The notes under the pieces were generated by a model, which did not search any database, was not told the origin of the DNA, and saw nothing but the letters and a program-made list of their open reading frames with translations. Below are positions 53,261 to 62,652 of a stretch of 64,000 nt of DNA, piece after piece (position 1 is the stretch's first letter; every line of letters begins with the position of its first letter). The position numbers and the translations under genes were made by a program. Source of the DNA: Anaerocolumna jejuensis DSM 15929 (GTDB taxonomy: Bacteria > Bacillota > Clostridia > Lachnospirales > Lachnospiraceae). The stretch lies in the NCBI RefSeq assembly GCF_900142215.1, contig NZ_FRAC01000014.1, forward strand, positions 1 to 64,000. The letters run 5' to 3'.

Positions 53261-55006
53261 ATGAGCCATATCCGAATCCGCTCCTTGCGTGTTCGTCTGG
53301 GAGCCTTTATTATCTTAATTTTTATACTGCTCATTGCCCTGATGGCTGCAAATAATATCATTGCCTTCAGGGAAATCCAGAGTAAAATTTATGATTCCAT
53401 GAAGGAGACTCTTACTATATATCAGAACAGACTCAATGCAAGTTTCAGTACAACCGAAAAATATTTGAAAAATTATGCCTATGACGATGGTGATATCCGC
53501 ATCATAGATAAAAGCGACTTATCTTCCGAACAATACTTTTCTTCCGTTTACCATGTACAGAAAAGCTTCCGGTCGGCTTTATCCATTTATGCCATGGACG
53601 GCTTCTTCCTCTACTCTTTAGGAGGAGATACCTTTATAGAAGAGACACAATCCGATTCGGCATATAATACCTATAAGAATATCCAGAATGAAATATGCCG
53701 TAAATTAAAGCTTAATACATTCCTGACAAAGGAGAATAATGGCAAATGGTTCCCGGTAAAAATTAACGGTAAATATTATCTGTTTCGTGTTATACAGATA
53801 CACAACAGTTATATCGGGGCCTGGATCAGTGTCAAAAATGCCCTGCAGCCATTAGTAGGCAAGGAATTGAACCAGAGCATCCTTCTGATAAATGACAAGG
53901 GAGTGGTGGTCAGCGATAAGCCTCCCATAAAAACACTTCCCATGGAGGGGCTTTCAGAAAACAACGGATATCAGTATACGGTTGTGAATAGCGTAAAGAA
54001 TTTAATTGTTTCCTGTCAAATGGATTTTGGAAGGCTCTATATCGTATCGCTCATTCCTGAAAATCAGTTTTTTATGGATATCAATAAATATATTCCTTTT
54101 TTAATGGTGGTCTTTCTTATTGTAATATGCCTGATGGCACTGACTGCCTATATCATCAACCGGTGGGTGATTCATCCGCTTAACTATTTAAATACTGCCA
54201 TATACTCCCTTAAAAGCGGAAATTTAGAGGCTCAAATCAAGGCCAATGGCGTATGTATCGAGTTTGAGGAGGTCAATAACGCCTTCAACGAAATGGTAAG
54301 TGAGATTAAAACCTTAAAAATCGATGTTTATGAGGAAAGCTTATCTAAACAGCAAATTCATATCCAATATCTGATGCAGCAGATTGCTCCCCACTTTTTG
54401 ATCAATTGCTTGAATATGGCATACCAGCTGGCAGAAATCAACCGGACCGATTTGATGAAAATGATGCTAAAGGATCTGAGCCAGTACCTGCGCTACACCC
54501 TTTCCTCCGGACAAACCGTGTCCCTTAAGCAGGAAATAATGCATGTGGAAAATTATATCGAGCTGTCAAAAATACGGTATCCCAACAGTATAACCCTATA
54601 TACGGACTTCATTCCTGAAACCATGCATGCAACGGTCATACCATTATTAATCCAGAACTTTGTGGAAAACACTGTTAAATATGAAGTTATGCTGGGAAAA
54701 GAGATAGCTGTTCACATCAGTTCTTCCCTTATCCAAAAGGAAAGCGGAACCTTCATAGCCTTTACAATCTGGGACACCGGCTGCGGCTTCAATAAGGAAT
54801 TATTAGAGCGTTTAGAGGATATTGAGCAATATTCAAAGGATCCCTCCACAAAGCATATAGGAATCAGTAATGTGCTGCAGCGCGCTTCCCTGATATTCGG
54901 TCCTGAGAACTGCTCCTTCCATTTTTCCAACCGCCCGGAAGCAGGTGCTCAAATTGATATTGAATTACCCTTTATCCCGTTTTTTATTAAGGAGGAATTA
55001 TTTTGA
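53261..55006 (+). CDS. sensor histidine kinase, YesM-like
   Basis: The 581 residues comprise a membrane helix near the N-terminus (LGAFIILIFILLIALMAANN), an extracellular sensor domain (about 40-285), a second helix (FLMVVFLIVICLMALTAYII), HAMP, the His_kinase domain (HIQYLMQQIAPHFLINCLNM, phospho-acceptor His378) and an ATPase domain (LIQNFVENTVKYEVMLGK, DTGCGFN). The usual QINPHFLYN is QIAPHFLIN here. The ATG at 53261 follows AGGGGG at 7 nt; an upstream start would add 25 atypical residues. It overlaps the response regulator by 4 nt. Confidence 0.94.
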   Translation: MSHIRIRSLRVRLGAFIILIFILLIALMAANNIIAFREIQSKIYDSMKETLTIYQNRLNASFSTTEKYLKNYAYDDGDIRIIDKSDLSSEQYFSSVYHVQKSFRSALSIYAMDGFFLYSLGGDTFIEETQSDSAYNTYKNIQNEICRKLKLNTFLTKENNGKWFPVKINGKYYLFRVIQIHNSYIGAWISVKNALQPLVGKELNQSILLINDKGVVVSDKPPIKTLPMEGLSENNGYQYTVVNSVKNLIVSCQMDFGRLYIVSLIPENQFFMDINKYIPFLMVVFLIVICLMALTAYIINRWVIHPLNYLNTAIYSLKSGNLEAQIKANGVCIEFEEVNNAFNEMVSEIKTLKIDVYEESLSKQQIHIQYLMQQIAPHFLINCLNMAYQLAEINRTDLMKMMLKDLSQYLRYTLSSGQTVSLKQEIMHVENYIELSKIRYPNSITLYTDFIPETMHATVIPLLIQNFVENTVKYEVMLGKEIAVHISSSLIQKESGTFIAFTIWDTGCGFNKELLERLEDIEQYSKDPSTKHIGISNVLQRASLIFGPENCSFHFSNRPEAGAQIDIELPFIPFFIKEELF

Positions 55007-56580
55007 ACTTACTATTAGTAGATGATGAGTATTACAGCACCGAAGCTTTACACGCTTCTATCGACAGCCTGCAGCTTGGAATCGATCATATTTATTGTGC
55101 TTATAACATGCAGCAGGCCCAGGATTTTTATCAGTCCTGTAAAATTGATATCATGATCAGTGATATTGAAATGCCTAAAGGAAGCGGATTGGATTTGTTG
55201 AAATGGGCTCGTGACAAAGGCTATCATACCGTAACCATATTCCTGACCTCCTTTGCCAACTTTGACTATGCCAGCAATGCCATAAGGCTGGAAAGCACCG
55301 ATTACTTATTAAAGCCCATTGATAAAAATCAATTGTATGAGTGCATGATAATGGCGATAAATAAAGCAAAACAATTGGAGGCCCAGGAATCCTACAGGGA
55401 AAAATCCAGGTACTGGGACAGCAGTAAAAAGAAATTGGAAGAACAGTTCTGGAGTGATTTGTGTACACAGATAATCCCTCCGGAATCCGGGCAGATAGCA
55501 AAGGAGCTAACGCAATACCATCTGCCTCAGACATTGCTGTCCGAAAGCTTTTACATTACATTGCTCCATGCATATATCAAAAAACCGGAGGAACGGTGGG
55601 AAATCAATTTATATGAATATGCAATCAAAAATGTAATCAGCGAAGTACTGGATACTGACGGTATTTCACCCTATCTGGCACGTATCAGCGAGAAGCAGTT
55701 TGTTATTATCCTAAAAAAAGCGGATATCGCCAACCGTTCCCGGTACATACAGGTATGCGCTCAGATAATTCCTGCTCTTACAACATCTTTGCCCGGCCTG
55801 TTTCAATTATATATCGGCAGTGAGAACTCCCTGGAAGATTCCGGCCATTCCTTTAAAAGCTTATACGACTTTGCACGTAACAATATCAGCGAGGATTGCA
55901 AGGTCCTTGATATCACGAAAGCCCCGGCAATGAAATACTATGCCAATACCGCCTTCCTGAATGAATGGACCAATATGCTGATGCAGCATAAAAAATCGGA
56001 AGTAAAGGAACAGGCGCTGCATTTTTTAAGTGGGCTGCAAAAATCCGGCATGGCAAACCGGAGTGATTTAATTCGATTTAACCATGATTTTCTGCAGGTC
56101 ATTTATTCAATATTGGAAAAGAATGGTGAATCAGCCCACCAATTATTTGATAACAGTACCTCCGAGCAAATATTTGAGCAGGCTTGTAATTCCGTAGAGT
56201 CCCTGGAGACCTGGTTATCCCATGTAATAGATGTATTTGACAGCTGCCTGTCTGCAATAAATCAGTCCGATTCGTCCATCGAGCTTATTAAGAAATATAT
56301 CCGGGAGCATTTGGAGGATGATTTAAACCGTAAAAAACTGGCCTCCCTTGTCTATCTGAGCCCGGACTATCTGTCCCATGTATTCAGTGAGAGAACGGGA
56401 GAATCCCTATCCACCTTCATACTGAATGAAAGGATTAAAAAAGCAAAAGAGTTATTATTATTAAGCCAGAAAAGCATAAGAGACATTGCCCTGTTAAGCG
56501 GGTTCCCCAATATATCCTACTTTTCGAGGCAGTTTAAAAGCTTAACCGGGAAAACGCCGCAGGAATTCAGGAAAAAATAA
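55003..56580 (+). CDS. AraC-type response regulator, YesN-like
   Basis: The 525 residues have a receiver domain (Asp7, Asp8, phospho-acceptor Asp54 in MISDIEMPKGSG, Lys104 in LLKPIDKNQ), a 300-residue linker region and two HTH motifs of the AraC type at the C-terminus (KLASLVYLSPDYLSHVFSER, IRDIALLSGFPNISYFSRQF). The start is TTG with AAGGAGG upstream, overlapping the kinase stop. With the kinase it should sense an external sugar and activate the divergent importer operon. Confidence 0.95.
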   Translation: MNLLLVDDEYYSTEALHASIDSLQLGIDHIYCAYNMQQAQDFYQSCKIDIMISDIEMPKGSGLDLLKWARDKGYHTVTIFLTSFANFDYASNAIRLESTDYLLKPIDKNQLYECMIMAINKAKQLEAQESYREKSRYWDSSKKKLEEQFWSDLCTQIIPPESGQIAKELTQYHLPQTLLSESFYITLLHAYIKKPEERWEINLYEYAIKNVISEVLDTDGISPYLARISEKQFVIILKKADIANRSRYIQVCAQIIPALTTSLPGLFQLYIGSENSLEDSGHSFKSLYDFARNNISEDCKVLDITKAPAMKYYANTAFLNEWTNMLMQHKKSEVKEQALHFLSGLQKSGMANRSDLIRFNHDFLQVIYSILEKNGESAHQLFDNSTSEQIFEQACNSVESLETWLSHVIDVFDSCLSAINQSDSSIELIKKYIREHLEDDLNRKKLASLVYLSPDYLSHVFSERTGESLSTFILNERIKKAKELLLLSQKSIRDIALLSGFPNISYFSRQFKSLTGKTPQEFRKK

Positions 56581-56594
56581 CCTAAAATTAAAAA

Positions 56595-56691
56595 GAGCAA
56601 TTTGATTTTCTTCTACACACCGGCTGCCAGACACATACAAATCTGGTAACATATCATTCAAACGGTATATTACAGTAAAATCAAATTGCTC
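56595..56691. repeat. 97-bp long-range hairpin between convergent genes
   Basis: GAGCAATTTGATTTT (56595-56609) is perfectly complementary to 56677-56691, 67 nt away. Inside, CCAGA and TCTGG form a smaller hairpin. Either a branched bidirectional terminator or a small MITE. Confidence 0.6.
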
Positions 56692-56742
56692 CCTCTATAA
56701 GCTAAGTTATTTGCAGCTGCCTCTTTTTGAGATTATTCTTCG

Positions 56743-58194
56743 CTACTCATTCAATACAATTGCCACAGCCTTTTTCCATGCCTCATACTTCATACCCCTA
56801 TCCCGGGAGGACATTTCAGGCTTGTAACTCTGATAGGATAAATTCTGAAACACTTCTTCCTTATTATATAATCCCACAGCAATTCCTGCCATATAACCGG
56901 CTCCGATTGCCGATAATTCCTCACTGCTTGCCACGCAAACAGTCGTATCCGCCAGATCACTTTGAAACTGCATCAAATATTTATTCCGGGTTGGCCCGCC
57001 GTCCACCCGCAGCTCTTTGATTTCTGTATTACTTGCCAGTTCCATGACCTTTAGAACATCGGTAATCTGGTATGCAATGCTTTCAACGGATGCTTTTATG
57101 ACTTCAGCCCTTCCTGTGGAGCGGGTCATTCCATATAACAGGGCCTTGGCATCCCCTCTCCAGTAAGGAGCCGATAATCCCGTAAAGGCAGGGACCAGTA
57201 TGGTCGAGTCTTCCTTGTTTGCCGTCTTAAGCTGCTCTTCCAGTTCTTTTGGGTTCTCAATCATATGCATGTCATTCTGCAGCCAGGTAACTACAGCACC
57301 GGTATAATTGATATTTCCCTCTAACACATATTCTGCCTTTCCATCAATGCGCCATGCCAGGGAAACAGCCAATCCGGAACTGGTTTCCAAAGGCTCTCCG
57401 CCAATATTCATCATAATGGACGAGCCTGTTCCATATGTGGTCTTAACCATTCCCTTTGTATGGCATCCCTGTCCGAATAAGGCCCCATGGGAATCCCCAA
57501 GGACTGCATAAATGGGTATTTTTTCGTTCAAATAGCCCTCAAAATCCGTATATCCAAAGCAGGAATTGCTATCGCAGATTTCCGGCAGGGCTTTTAATGG
57601 AATTCCAAACATCCCGCACAGCTCTTCGTCCCACTTAAGGGTATGCAGATTTAATAATTGTGTCCTGGAGGCATTGGTATAATCCGTTTTAAAGCTTTTT
57701 CCAGCTGTAAGCTTATACAGCAGCCAGCTATCCATTGTTCCCAGGTGGTACTCCTCTTCCCTGATTTCATTCTCGATCAGCCATGTCATTTTAGAGGCTG
57801 AAAAGTACGGGGATAAGGGAAGTCCTGTCTTTTTGCAGATTTCTTCTGCTTTCTCTTTGAGCCTTTCCGCAATTTCCTCCGCCCTTTTGCATTGCCATAC
57901 TACAGCATGACCAATGGCCTTGCCGTTCTTATCCCAGGCGGCCACGGTTTCTCTCTGATTGCTGATTCCGACTGCCTGCAAATCACTCTTTGCAATGCCG
58001 GAGGCTTCCACCACAGCTTTTACTGCCTTTTGCAGATTTTGATAGATTTCTTCCTGATTGTGGGATACCCAGCCCTTCTCGTTAATAATCTGTTCATGGC
58101 TGCAATCTGCCCGCCCTGTAATTTTTCCTTTTTCATCAAGGAGGACCGCCTTTGTTGCCTGCGTACTCTGGTCGATGCTTAGTATATACTTCAT
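56743..58194 (-). CDS. FGGY-family sugar kinase
   Basis: The 483 residues have the FGGY kinase fold: YILSIDQSTQATKAVLLDEKG, GISNQRETVAAWDKNGKAIG, VVWQCKRAEEI, the nucleotide-site TYGTGSSIMMNIG and the signature-like ELRVDGGPTRNKYLMQFQSD. It is more glycerol-kinase-like than classical XylB, so neither glycerol nor xylulose should be assumed. As the last gene of isomerase-transketolase-kinase, it most likely phosphorylates the ketose made by the isomerase. It follows the transketolase half by 3 nt. Confidence 0.88.
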   Translation of the reverse strand: MKYILSIDQSTQATKAVLLDEKGKITGRADCSHEQIINEKGWVSHNQEEIYQNLQKAVKAVVEASGIAKSDLQAVGISNQRETVAAWDKNGKAIGHAVVWQCKRAEEIAERLKEKAEEICKKTGLPLSPYFSASKMTWLIENEIREEEYHLGTMDSWLLYKLTAGKSFKTDYTNASRTQLLNLHTLKWDEELCGMFGIPLKALPEICDSNSCFGYTDFEGYLNEKIPIYAVLGDSHGALFGQGCHTKGMVKTTYGTGSSIMMNIGGEPLETSSGLAVSLAWRIDGKAEYVLEGNINYTGAVVTWLQNDMHMIENPKELEEQLKTANKEDSTILVPAFTGLSAPYWRGDAKALLYGMTRSTGRAEVIKASVESIAYQITDVLKVMELASNTEIKELRVDGGPTRNKYLMQFQSDLADTTVCVASSEELSAIGAGYMAGIAVGLYNKEEVFQNLSYQSYKPEMSSRDRGMKYEAWKKAVAIVLNE

Positions 58195-58197
58195 GTA

Positions 58198-59127
58198 TTA
58201 CTCCATTTCCTTCTCGATGGCTTTTGCGATTCCCTCACTGTCAAGCCCATAATATTGAAAGATTTCCTTATTCGTTCCCCCAATGATATGACCGTCCGGC
58301 AGGGAAAGGTTAATTACCTTTCCGGGGCAGTTTGCAGATACAATCTGCGCTGTAATACTTCCAAGCCCTCCATGGGGCGCATGCTCCTCCACCGTTACAA
58401 CATGTTTTGCATTTTTCGCCGCTTTTATAATAGCTTCCTGGTCTATGGGTTTGATGCAGTACATATCGATAACACCAACACTTAAGCCTTTTTCCGTAAG
58501 CTTTTTTTGTGCTTCCACAGCATAGGGCACCATCTCTCCGCAGGCTATAATGACAGCATCTTTTCCCTCGGAAATGATATTTGCTTTATCCAGTGTAAAC
58601 TCCATATGCTCTTCGTATACATCCTCCGTAGCGGAACGGCTGACACGTACATAGGCAGGCTTTTCATCCTTTAAGAGGGCTTCTATGAGCCTGGCCGTCT
58701 GAAAGCGGTCACTTGGCAGATATACTCTCATTCCCGGCAGAGAAGCCATGGATGCAATGTCCTGGCAGGAATGGTGCGTCATACCAAGAGCCCCATAGCT
58801 GACTCCACCGCTAATACCAATCAGTGTTACATTTGTACCCGAATAAGCAACATCCACCTTTGCCTGTTCATAGCTCCTTGTAGATAAAAAACTGGCAGGA
58901 GAGGCAGCAAATACCTTCTTCCCGCAGGAGGCAAGTCCCGCTGATACGGTAACCAGGTTCTGCTCCGCAATTCCAAGCTCGATAAACTGCTCCGGATACT
59001 GGTCTGCAAAGGGCGTTAAAGCAGCGGAGCCTCTGGAATCCGAACATACTACCAAAATGTCCTTATCCTTCTTCGCAGCTTCTGTTAATACATCACAAAT
59101 CACCTGTCTGTTGGCTATTTTATTCAC
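58198..59127 (-). CDS. split transketolase, C-terminal subunit
   Basis: The 309 residues correspond to the pyrimidine-binding and C-terminal domains of transketolase: FIELGIAEQNLVTVSAGLAS with the catalytic Glu, SYGALGMTHHSCQDIASMAS, YVRVSRSATEDVYEEHM, and VVTVEEHAPHGGLGSITAQ. It forms an alpha2beta2 enzyme with the N-terminal half, moving two-carbon units between sugar phosphates. The GTG start overlaps the N-terminal subunit stop (GTGA) and has GGAGG upstream. In the same operon as the kinase and isomerase. Confidence 0.95.
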   Translation of the reverse strand: MNKIANRQVICDVLTEAAKKDKDILVVCSDSRGSAALTPFADQYPEQFIELGIAEQNLVTVSAGLASCGKKVFAASPASFLSTRSYEQAKVDVAYSGTNVTLIGISGGVSYGALGMTHHSCQDIASMASLPGMRVYLPSDRFQTARLIEALLKDEKPAYVRVSRSATEDVYEEHMEFTLDKANIISEGKDAVIIACGEMVPYAVEAQKKLTEKGLSVGVIDMYCIKPIDQEAIIKAAKNAKHVVTVEEHAPHGGLGSITAQIVSANCPGKVINLSLPDGHIIGGTNKEIFQYYGLDSEGIAKAIEKEME

Positions 59128-59942
59128 AGTAACACCTCCTCTAACTCTTTTACTGCCTGCGTATACTGTTCCTCCGTCAAGACACCATGGTGCCAGCCTT
59201 TTTTATTTTCCATAAAGGATACACCTTTTCCTTTTACCGTATGTGCAATGACAACGCTTGGTTTTCCTTTAAATTCAGCTGCAAGCTTGTAGCCGTCCAG
59301 TAGTCCCGGACAGCTGTTGCCATCCTGTACATCTATTACATTCCAGCCAAACGCTCTGAACTTTTCACCAAGATCATCACTGCTTAATACTTCTTTCGTC
59401 AGTCCGCTTATCTGCAGCCCGTTCAAATCCACGGTGGCACAAAGGTTATCAAGCTTATAATGGCTGGCTGCCATCATTGCCTCATAATTAGAACCTTCTG
59501 CCATCTCTCCGTCTCCAAGGACCACATAAGTACGGTAGGAGCGGCCATCCAGCTTGGCTGCAAGGGCCATTCCGACACCAAGGGCTATTCCGTGCCCAAG
59601 GGAGCCTGAATTCATCTCAATTCCCGGCACATCGGTATTGGGGTGCCCGATAAATCTTGAGTTAAAAGCACTGAAGGTCTTGATTGCTTCCTGTTTGTCA
59701 AAATATCCCCTGTCCCCTAACACCGCATATAAAGCGTCCGTACAATGACCCTTGCTCATGATAAAGCGGTCACGGTCCGGGTCCTTCCTGCTGTCCGGTG
59801 AAGTATTCAAAACTTTATAATAAAGAACAGTCAGGATATCAATTACGCTTAAATCTCCTCCAACATGGCCCGCTTTTGAATTGTAGATCATTTCAATGAT
59901 ATCACGCCTCAGTTCGTATGATTTTTTTGTGAGACTGTCCAT
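59124..59942 (-). CDS. split transketolase, N-terminal subunit
   Basis: The 272 residues form the thiamine-diphosphate-binding domain: NSKAGHVGGDLSVIDILTVL, MSKGHCTDALYAVLGDRGY, GSLGHGIALGVGMALAAKLD, and GDGEMAEGSNYEAMMAASHY with the GDGE...N cofactor motif. Together with the adjacent subunit it makes a complete transketolase. A dedicated transketolase inside a sugar operon suggests a pathway in which the kinase product itself is cleaved by this enzyme. AGAGG precedes the ATG. Confidence 0.95.
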   Translation of the reverse strand: MDSLTKKSYELRRDIIEMIYNSKAGHVGGDLSVIDILTVLYYKVLNTSPDSRKDPDRDRFIMSKGHCTDALYAVLGDRGYFDKQEAIKTFSAFNSRFIGHPNTDVPGIEMNSGSLGHGIALGVGMALAAKLDGRSYRTYVVLGDGEMAEGSNYEAMMAASHYKLDNLCATVDLNGLQISGLTKEVLSSDDLGEKFRAFGWNVIDVQDGNSCPGLLDGYKLAAEFKGKPSVVIAHTVKGKGVSFMENKKGWHHGVLTEEQYTQAVKELEEVLL

Positions 59943-59994
59943 ATATACCTCTTTCTGCGCTGTCTGGCAGATTCACTGATGAATCTCTATTACA

Positions 59995-60023
59995 GGTTTG
60001 TGTGCGCAGCGCTGACACAAACC
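59995..60023. repeat. hairpin upstream of the transketolase genes
   Basis: GGTTTGTGT (59995-60003) pairs with ACACAAACC (60015-60023) around GCGCAGCGCTG. A small GATTCA/TGAATC hairpin lies just before it. Located in the 124-bp gap between isomerase and transketolase genes; role unknown, possibly mRNA processing. Confidence 0.6.
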
Positions 60024-60066
60024 AACTGAAGGTAAATGATTAAATTCCCCGGAAACCTGATGTGAA

Positions 60067-61467
60067 TTATTCGCCGCGGATATATGCTTTTACCTCTTCT
60101 TCGTTGTCATCGTATAAATCAGGACTGATGCCTATATATTTACAGGCTTCATAAAGCACCGGCACCACATCCCTGTGAATACCTACACAGTGATGGATGT
60201 ATGGGCCTTCCACAATTTTAGCCTCCAGCTTTTTCAGGTTTTTCACTTCAACCCATACATAGGTCCCCTTTGTATAGGGACCGGGGATTCCCTTTGCATT
60301 TCCAAGCAATAAGGAGTATTCTCCGTTATCACCGTCAAATCTGCACAGTGTCATTTCACCATGCTTTGCCTCAGCTTCCACTGCCCCCGGATGACGAAAG
60401 GCCAGGGGATATCCTATCTTAGGCTTGCAGGAAGCACAGGAAATGGGCCAGGGACCGCAATGCTGCAGCAATTCTCCGTTTTCATTGTCCGGATGCCTTA
60501 CGGTCCAGTCCGCAAAGAAGGTGCGGGCCTGATCCATCCCAGCTGCTTCGCACATAATTGCCGTAACCGCCCCATGGATATCCGTTTCACATACGACCGG
60601 AAGACCTTCTTCATTTAATAAACTGTTTGCTGCGCAGGGCATGATTCCCAATTCTCCCTGCAGGGCATTCCAGCATTGGATTGCAATGGCATTGCATCCA
60701 TACTGGTCAGCAAGCTTCCTCATTGCCACTTTTAATGCCGCAATACTTTCCAATTCCTCGTCCTTTACAGCTACTTGGAAGTTCTCCCTGCAATATGCCA
60801 TTACCTTGCTCACTTCCGCTTTTTCTTCCTTTGCCCTTTTTACCTCTATCGTTAACTCGGGAATCGGAATGGGCGCCAACTGGATATTGAATCTTTCCAG
60901 CAGTTCTCCTTCATTGCACATGGTCGACCAGAAATCATAGGGTCTGGGCCCAATCTGAAGTATCCTGGTATTGCGAAAGGCTTTCACTACATTACAAACC
61001 GCGAGGAAATTCCGGATACCCCGTTCAAATTCCGAATCCTCCAGCCGGCAGTTGGTCAAATATGTAAACGGTACCTGAAAGCGGCGCAGAACTTTTCCCG
61101 TTGCAAACAATCCGCACTGGCTGTCACGAAGTCTGATACCATTTTCGTCCGGCCTCTCATCTCGGGGTCCCCATAAAAGCACAGGCACACCAAGCTCCTT
61201 CGCCAAACGGGCCACTTCATATTCTGTTCCGAAATTTCCATGGGGGAAAAATAATCCGTCAACCTTCTTTTCCTTAAATTTAGCGGCAATTTTAATTCTG
61301 TCATTTTCATCGTGCAGCAGTCCGTCTTCCGCAATATCATTAATGTCTACAAAAGAAACACCCAGCTCTTTTAATTTACTTCTGGTCAAATCTGCATATT
61401 TCACTGCATCCGGTGCTGAAAATATACTTCTTCTTGTTGGTGCAAATCCCAAAACGATATTCTTCAT
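60067..61467 (-). CDS. FucI/AraA-fold sugar isomerase (COG2407-like)
   Basis: The 466 residues resemble the L-fucose/L-arabinose isomerase superfamily: KKVDGLFFPHGNFGTEYEVA, VPVLLWGPRDERP, ALQGELGIMPCAANSLLNEE, VCETDIHGAVTAIM (Glu and His metal ligands) and PYIHHCVGIHRD with candidate catalytic His residues. These metal-dependent enzymes interconvert an aldose and a ketose. It opens the operon isomerase-transketolase-kinase, giving the order expected for aldose to ketose to ketose phosphate. GAGGTG precedes the ATG. The exact sugar is not readable from sequence. Confidence 0.85.
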   Translation of the reverse strand: MKNIVLGFAPTRRSIFSAPDAVKYADLTRSKLKELGVSFVDINDIAEDGLLHDENDRIKIAAKFKEKKVDGLFFPHGNFGTEYEVARLAKELGVPVLLWGPRDERPDENGIRLRDSQCGLFATGKVLRRFQVPFTYLTNCRLEDSEFERGIRNFLAVCNVVKAFRNTRILQIGPRPYDFWSTMCNEGELLERFNIQLAPIPIPELTIEVKRAKEEKAEVSKVMAYCRENFQVAVKDEELESIAALKVAMRKLADQYGCNAIAIQCWNALQGELGIMPCAANSLLNEEGLPVVCETDIHGAVTAIMCEAAGMDQARTFFADWTVRHPDNENGELLQHCGPWPISCASCKPKIGYPLAFRHPGAVEAEAKHGEMTLCRFDGDNGEYSLLLGNAKGIPGPYTKGTYVWVEVKNLKKLEAKIVEGPYIHHCVGIHRDVVPVLYEACKYIGISPDLYDDNEEEVKAYIRGE

Positions 61468-61504
61468 ATTTTTTCACCTCAAAGTTATATTTGATATTAC
61501 TATT

Positions 61505-61592
61505 ATTAAGTGAATTATACTTAATTTCAATAAACTATTAAGTTTTTATGCCCTCAATCGTTGACTTAATTCACTTAATCTCCTATACTTAA
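61505..61592. promoter_or_regulatory. divergent promoters with LacI-operator-like repeats
   Basis: TTAAGT/ACTTAA occurs six times in 90 bp. Site 1, ATTAAGT-gaattat-ACTTAAT (61505-61525), overlaps a perfect minus-strand TATAAT (61514-61519) for the isomerase operon. Site 2 (61566-61579) is its 13-of-14 inverted match and lies between TTGACT (61561-61566) and TATACT (61584-61589), the plus-strand promoter of the lacI-type gene (17-bp spacer). Confidence 0.7.
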
Positions 61593-61628
61593 CAGTAAAG
61601 AAATACCTACTGAAAGGTGTATATCATT

Positions 61629-62645
61629 ATGTCAATTACAGCGAAAGAGCTTGCTAAATTACTGAATTTATCTGAAGCTGCTATCTCAATGGCACTTAAC
61701 AATAAACCAGGTGTCAGCACAAAGACCAGAAAAATGGTCACGGAAGCAGCAAAGCAGCACGGTTATGATTTTACCCGAATAAATGAAGATAACACTGCCC
61801 TCCCAAGCACCAACGGCACTATATACTTTATTATTTACCGTAAGCATGGTGCGGTAGTTTCTGACACCCCCTTTTTCTCCCAGCTTTCAGAAGGAATTGA
61901 CTGCGGGTGCAAACGGGCAAAGTATTATCTGAATGTCTATTATTTATACGAGGGTGATGATATAGAGAGTCATTTGACCCAGATTCTGAATCAAGGCTGC
62001 AAAGGTATTGTTCTGCTGGGCACAGAAATGAAAGAAGAAGATTTCAGACCCTTTTCCAAATTGACGCTTCCGCTGATACTGCTTGACAACTATTTTGAAA
62101 CGATAACAAAGGACTGTGTATTGATCAACAATGTCCAGGGTTCTTATCAGGCGGCAAACTACCTGATTTCAAAATGCAAATCCCAGCCCGGATACTTGCA
62201 CTCCTCCTACCTTATTAATAACTTCAGCGAGCGTGCCGACGGCTTTTATAAGGCAGTCCGTGCCAATGGCATGTCCACTTCAAAGTCAATCGTACACCTG
62301 CTGTCCCCTTCCGTGGAAGGTGCCTATGCCGATATGCTGGCTCTGCTGGACCAGGGAGAGGAAATTGCAGGCTGCTATTTTGCAGATAACGACTTAATCG
62401 CTGCCGGTGCAATAAAAGCCTTTCGGGAGCGCGGCTATAAAATCCCCGGCGATATTTCTGTTATCGGCTTTGATAATATGCCGGTCTGCACTTATATTGA
62501 GCCTAGTTTAACCAGTATAAATGTTCCCAAGCAATACATGGGTGAAATGGCAGTTCAAAGACTTGTATCTATAATCGGTGCCAAAGAATTTACTCCTGTT
62601 AAGATTGAAATTTTAACAAATTTAGTGAAGCGGAAATCCGTTTAA
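61629..62645 (+). CDS. LacI-family transcriptional regulator
   Basis: The 338 residues have the N-terminal LacI HTH (MSITAKELAKLLNLSEAAIS, MALNNKPGVSTKTRKMV) and a sugar-binding core of the periplasmic-binding type (GTIYFIIYRK, GCKGIVLLGTEM, GCYFADNDLIAAGAIKAFRE, ISVIGFDNMPVCTYIEPSLT). It should repress the divergent isomerase-transketolase-kinase operon and itself until its sugar or sugar phosphate binds. ATG at 61629 chosen; a GTG at 61617 overlaps the ribosome site. Confidence 0.95.
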   Translation: MSITAKELAKLLNLSEAAISMALNNKPGVSTKTRKMVTEAAKQHGYDFTRINEDNTALPSTNGTIYFIIYRKHGAVVSDTPFFSQLSEGIDCGCKRAKYYLNVYYLYEGDDIESHLTQILNQGCKGIVLLGTEMKEEDFRPFSKLTLPLILLDNYFETITKDCVLINNVQGSYQAANYLISKCKSQPGYLHSSYLINNFSERADGFYKAVRANGMSTSKSIVHLLSPSVEGAYADMLALLDQGEEIAGCYFADNDLIAAGAIKAFRERGYKIPGDISVIGFDNMPVCTYIEPSLTSINVPKQYMGEMAVQRLVSIIGAKEFTPVKIEILTNLVKRKSV

Positions 62646-62652
62646 AGAACTA

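Noticed and set aside
56743..58194. naming the FGGY kinase xylulokinase or glycerol kinase
   Set aside because: Sequence features are mixed and the operon context points to an unusual ketose; a specific name would be unsupported.
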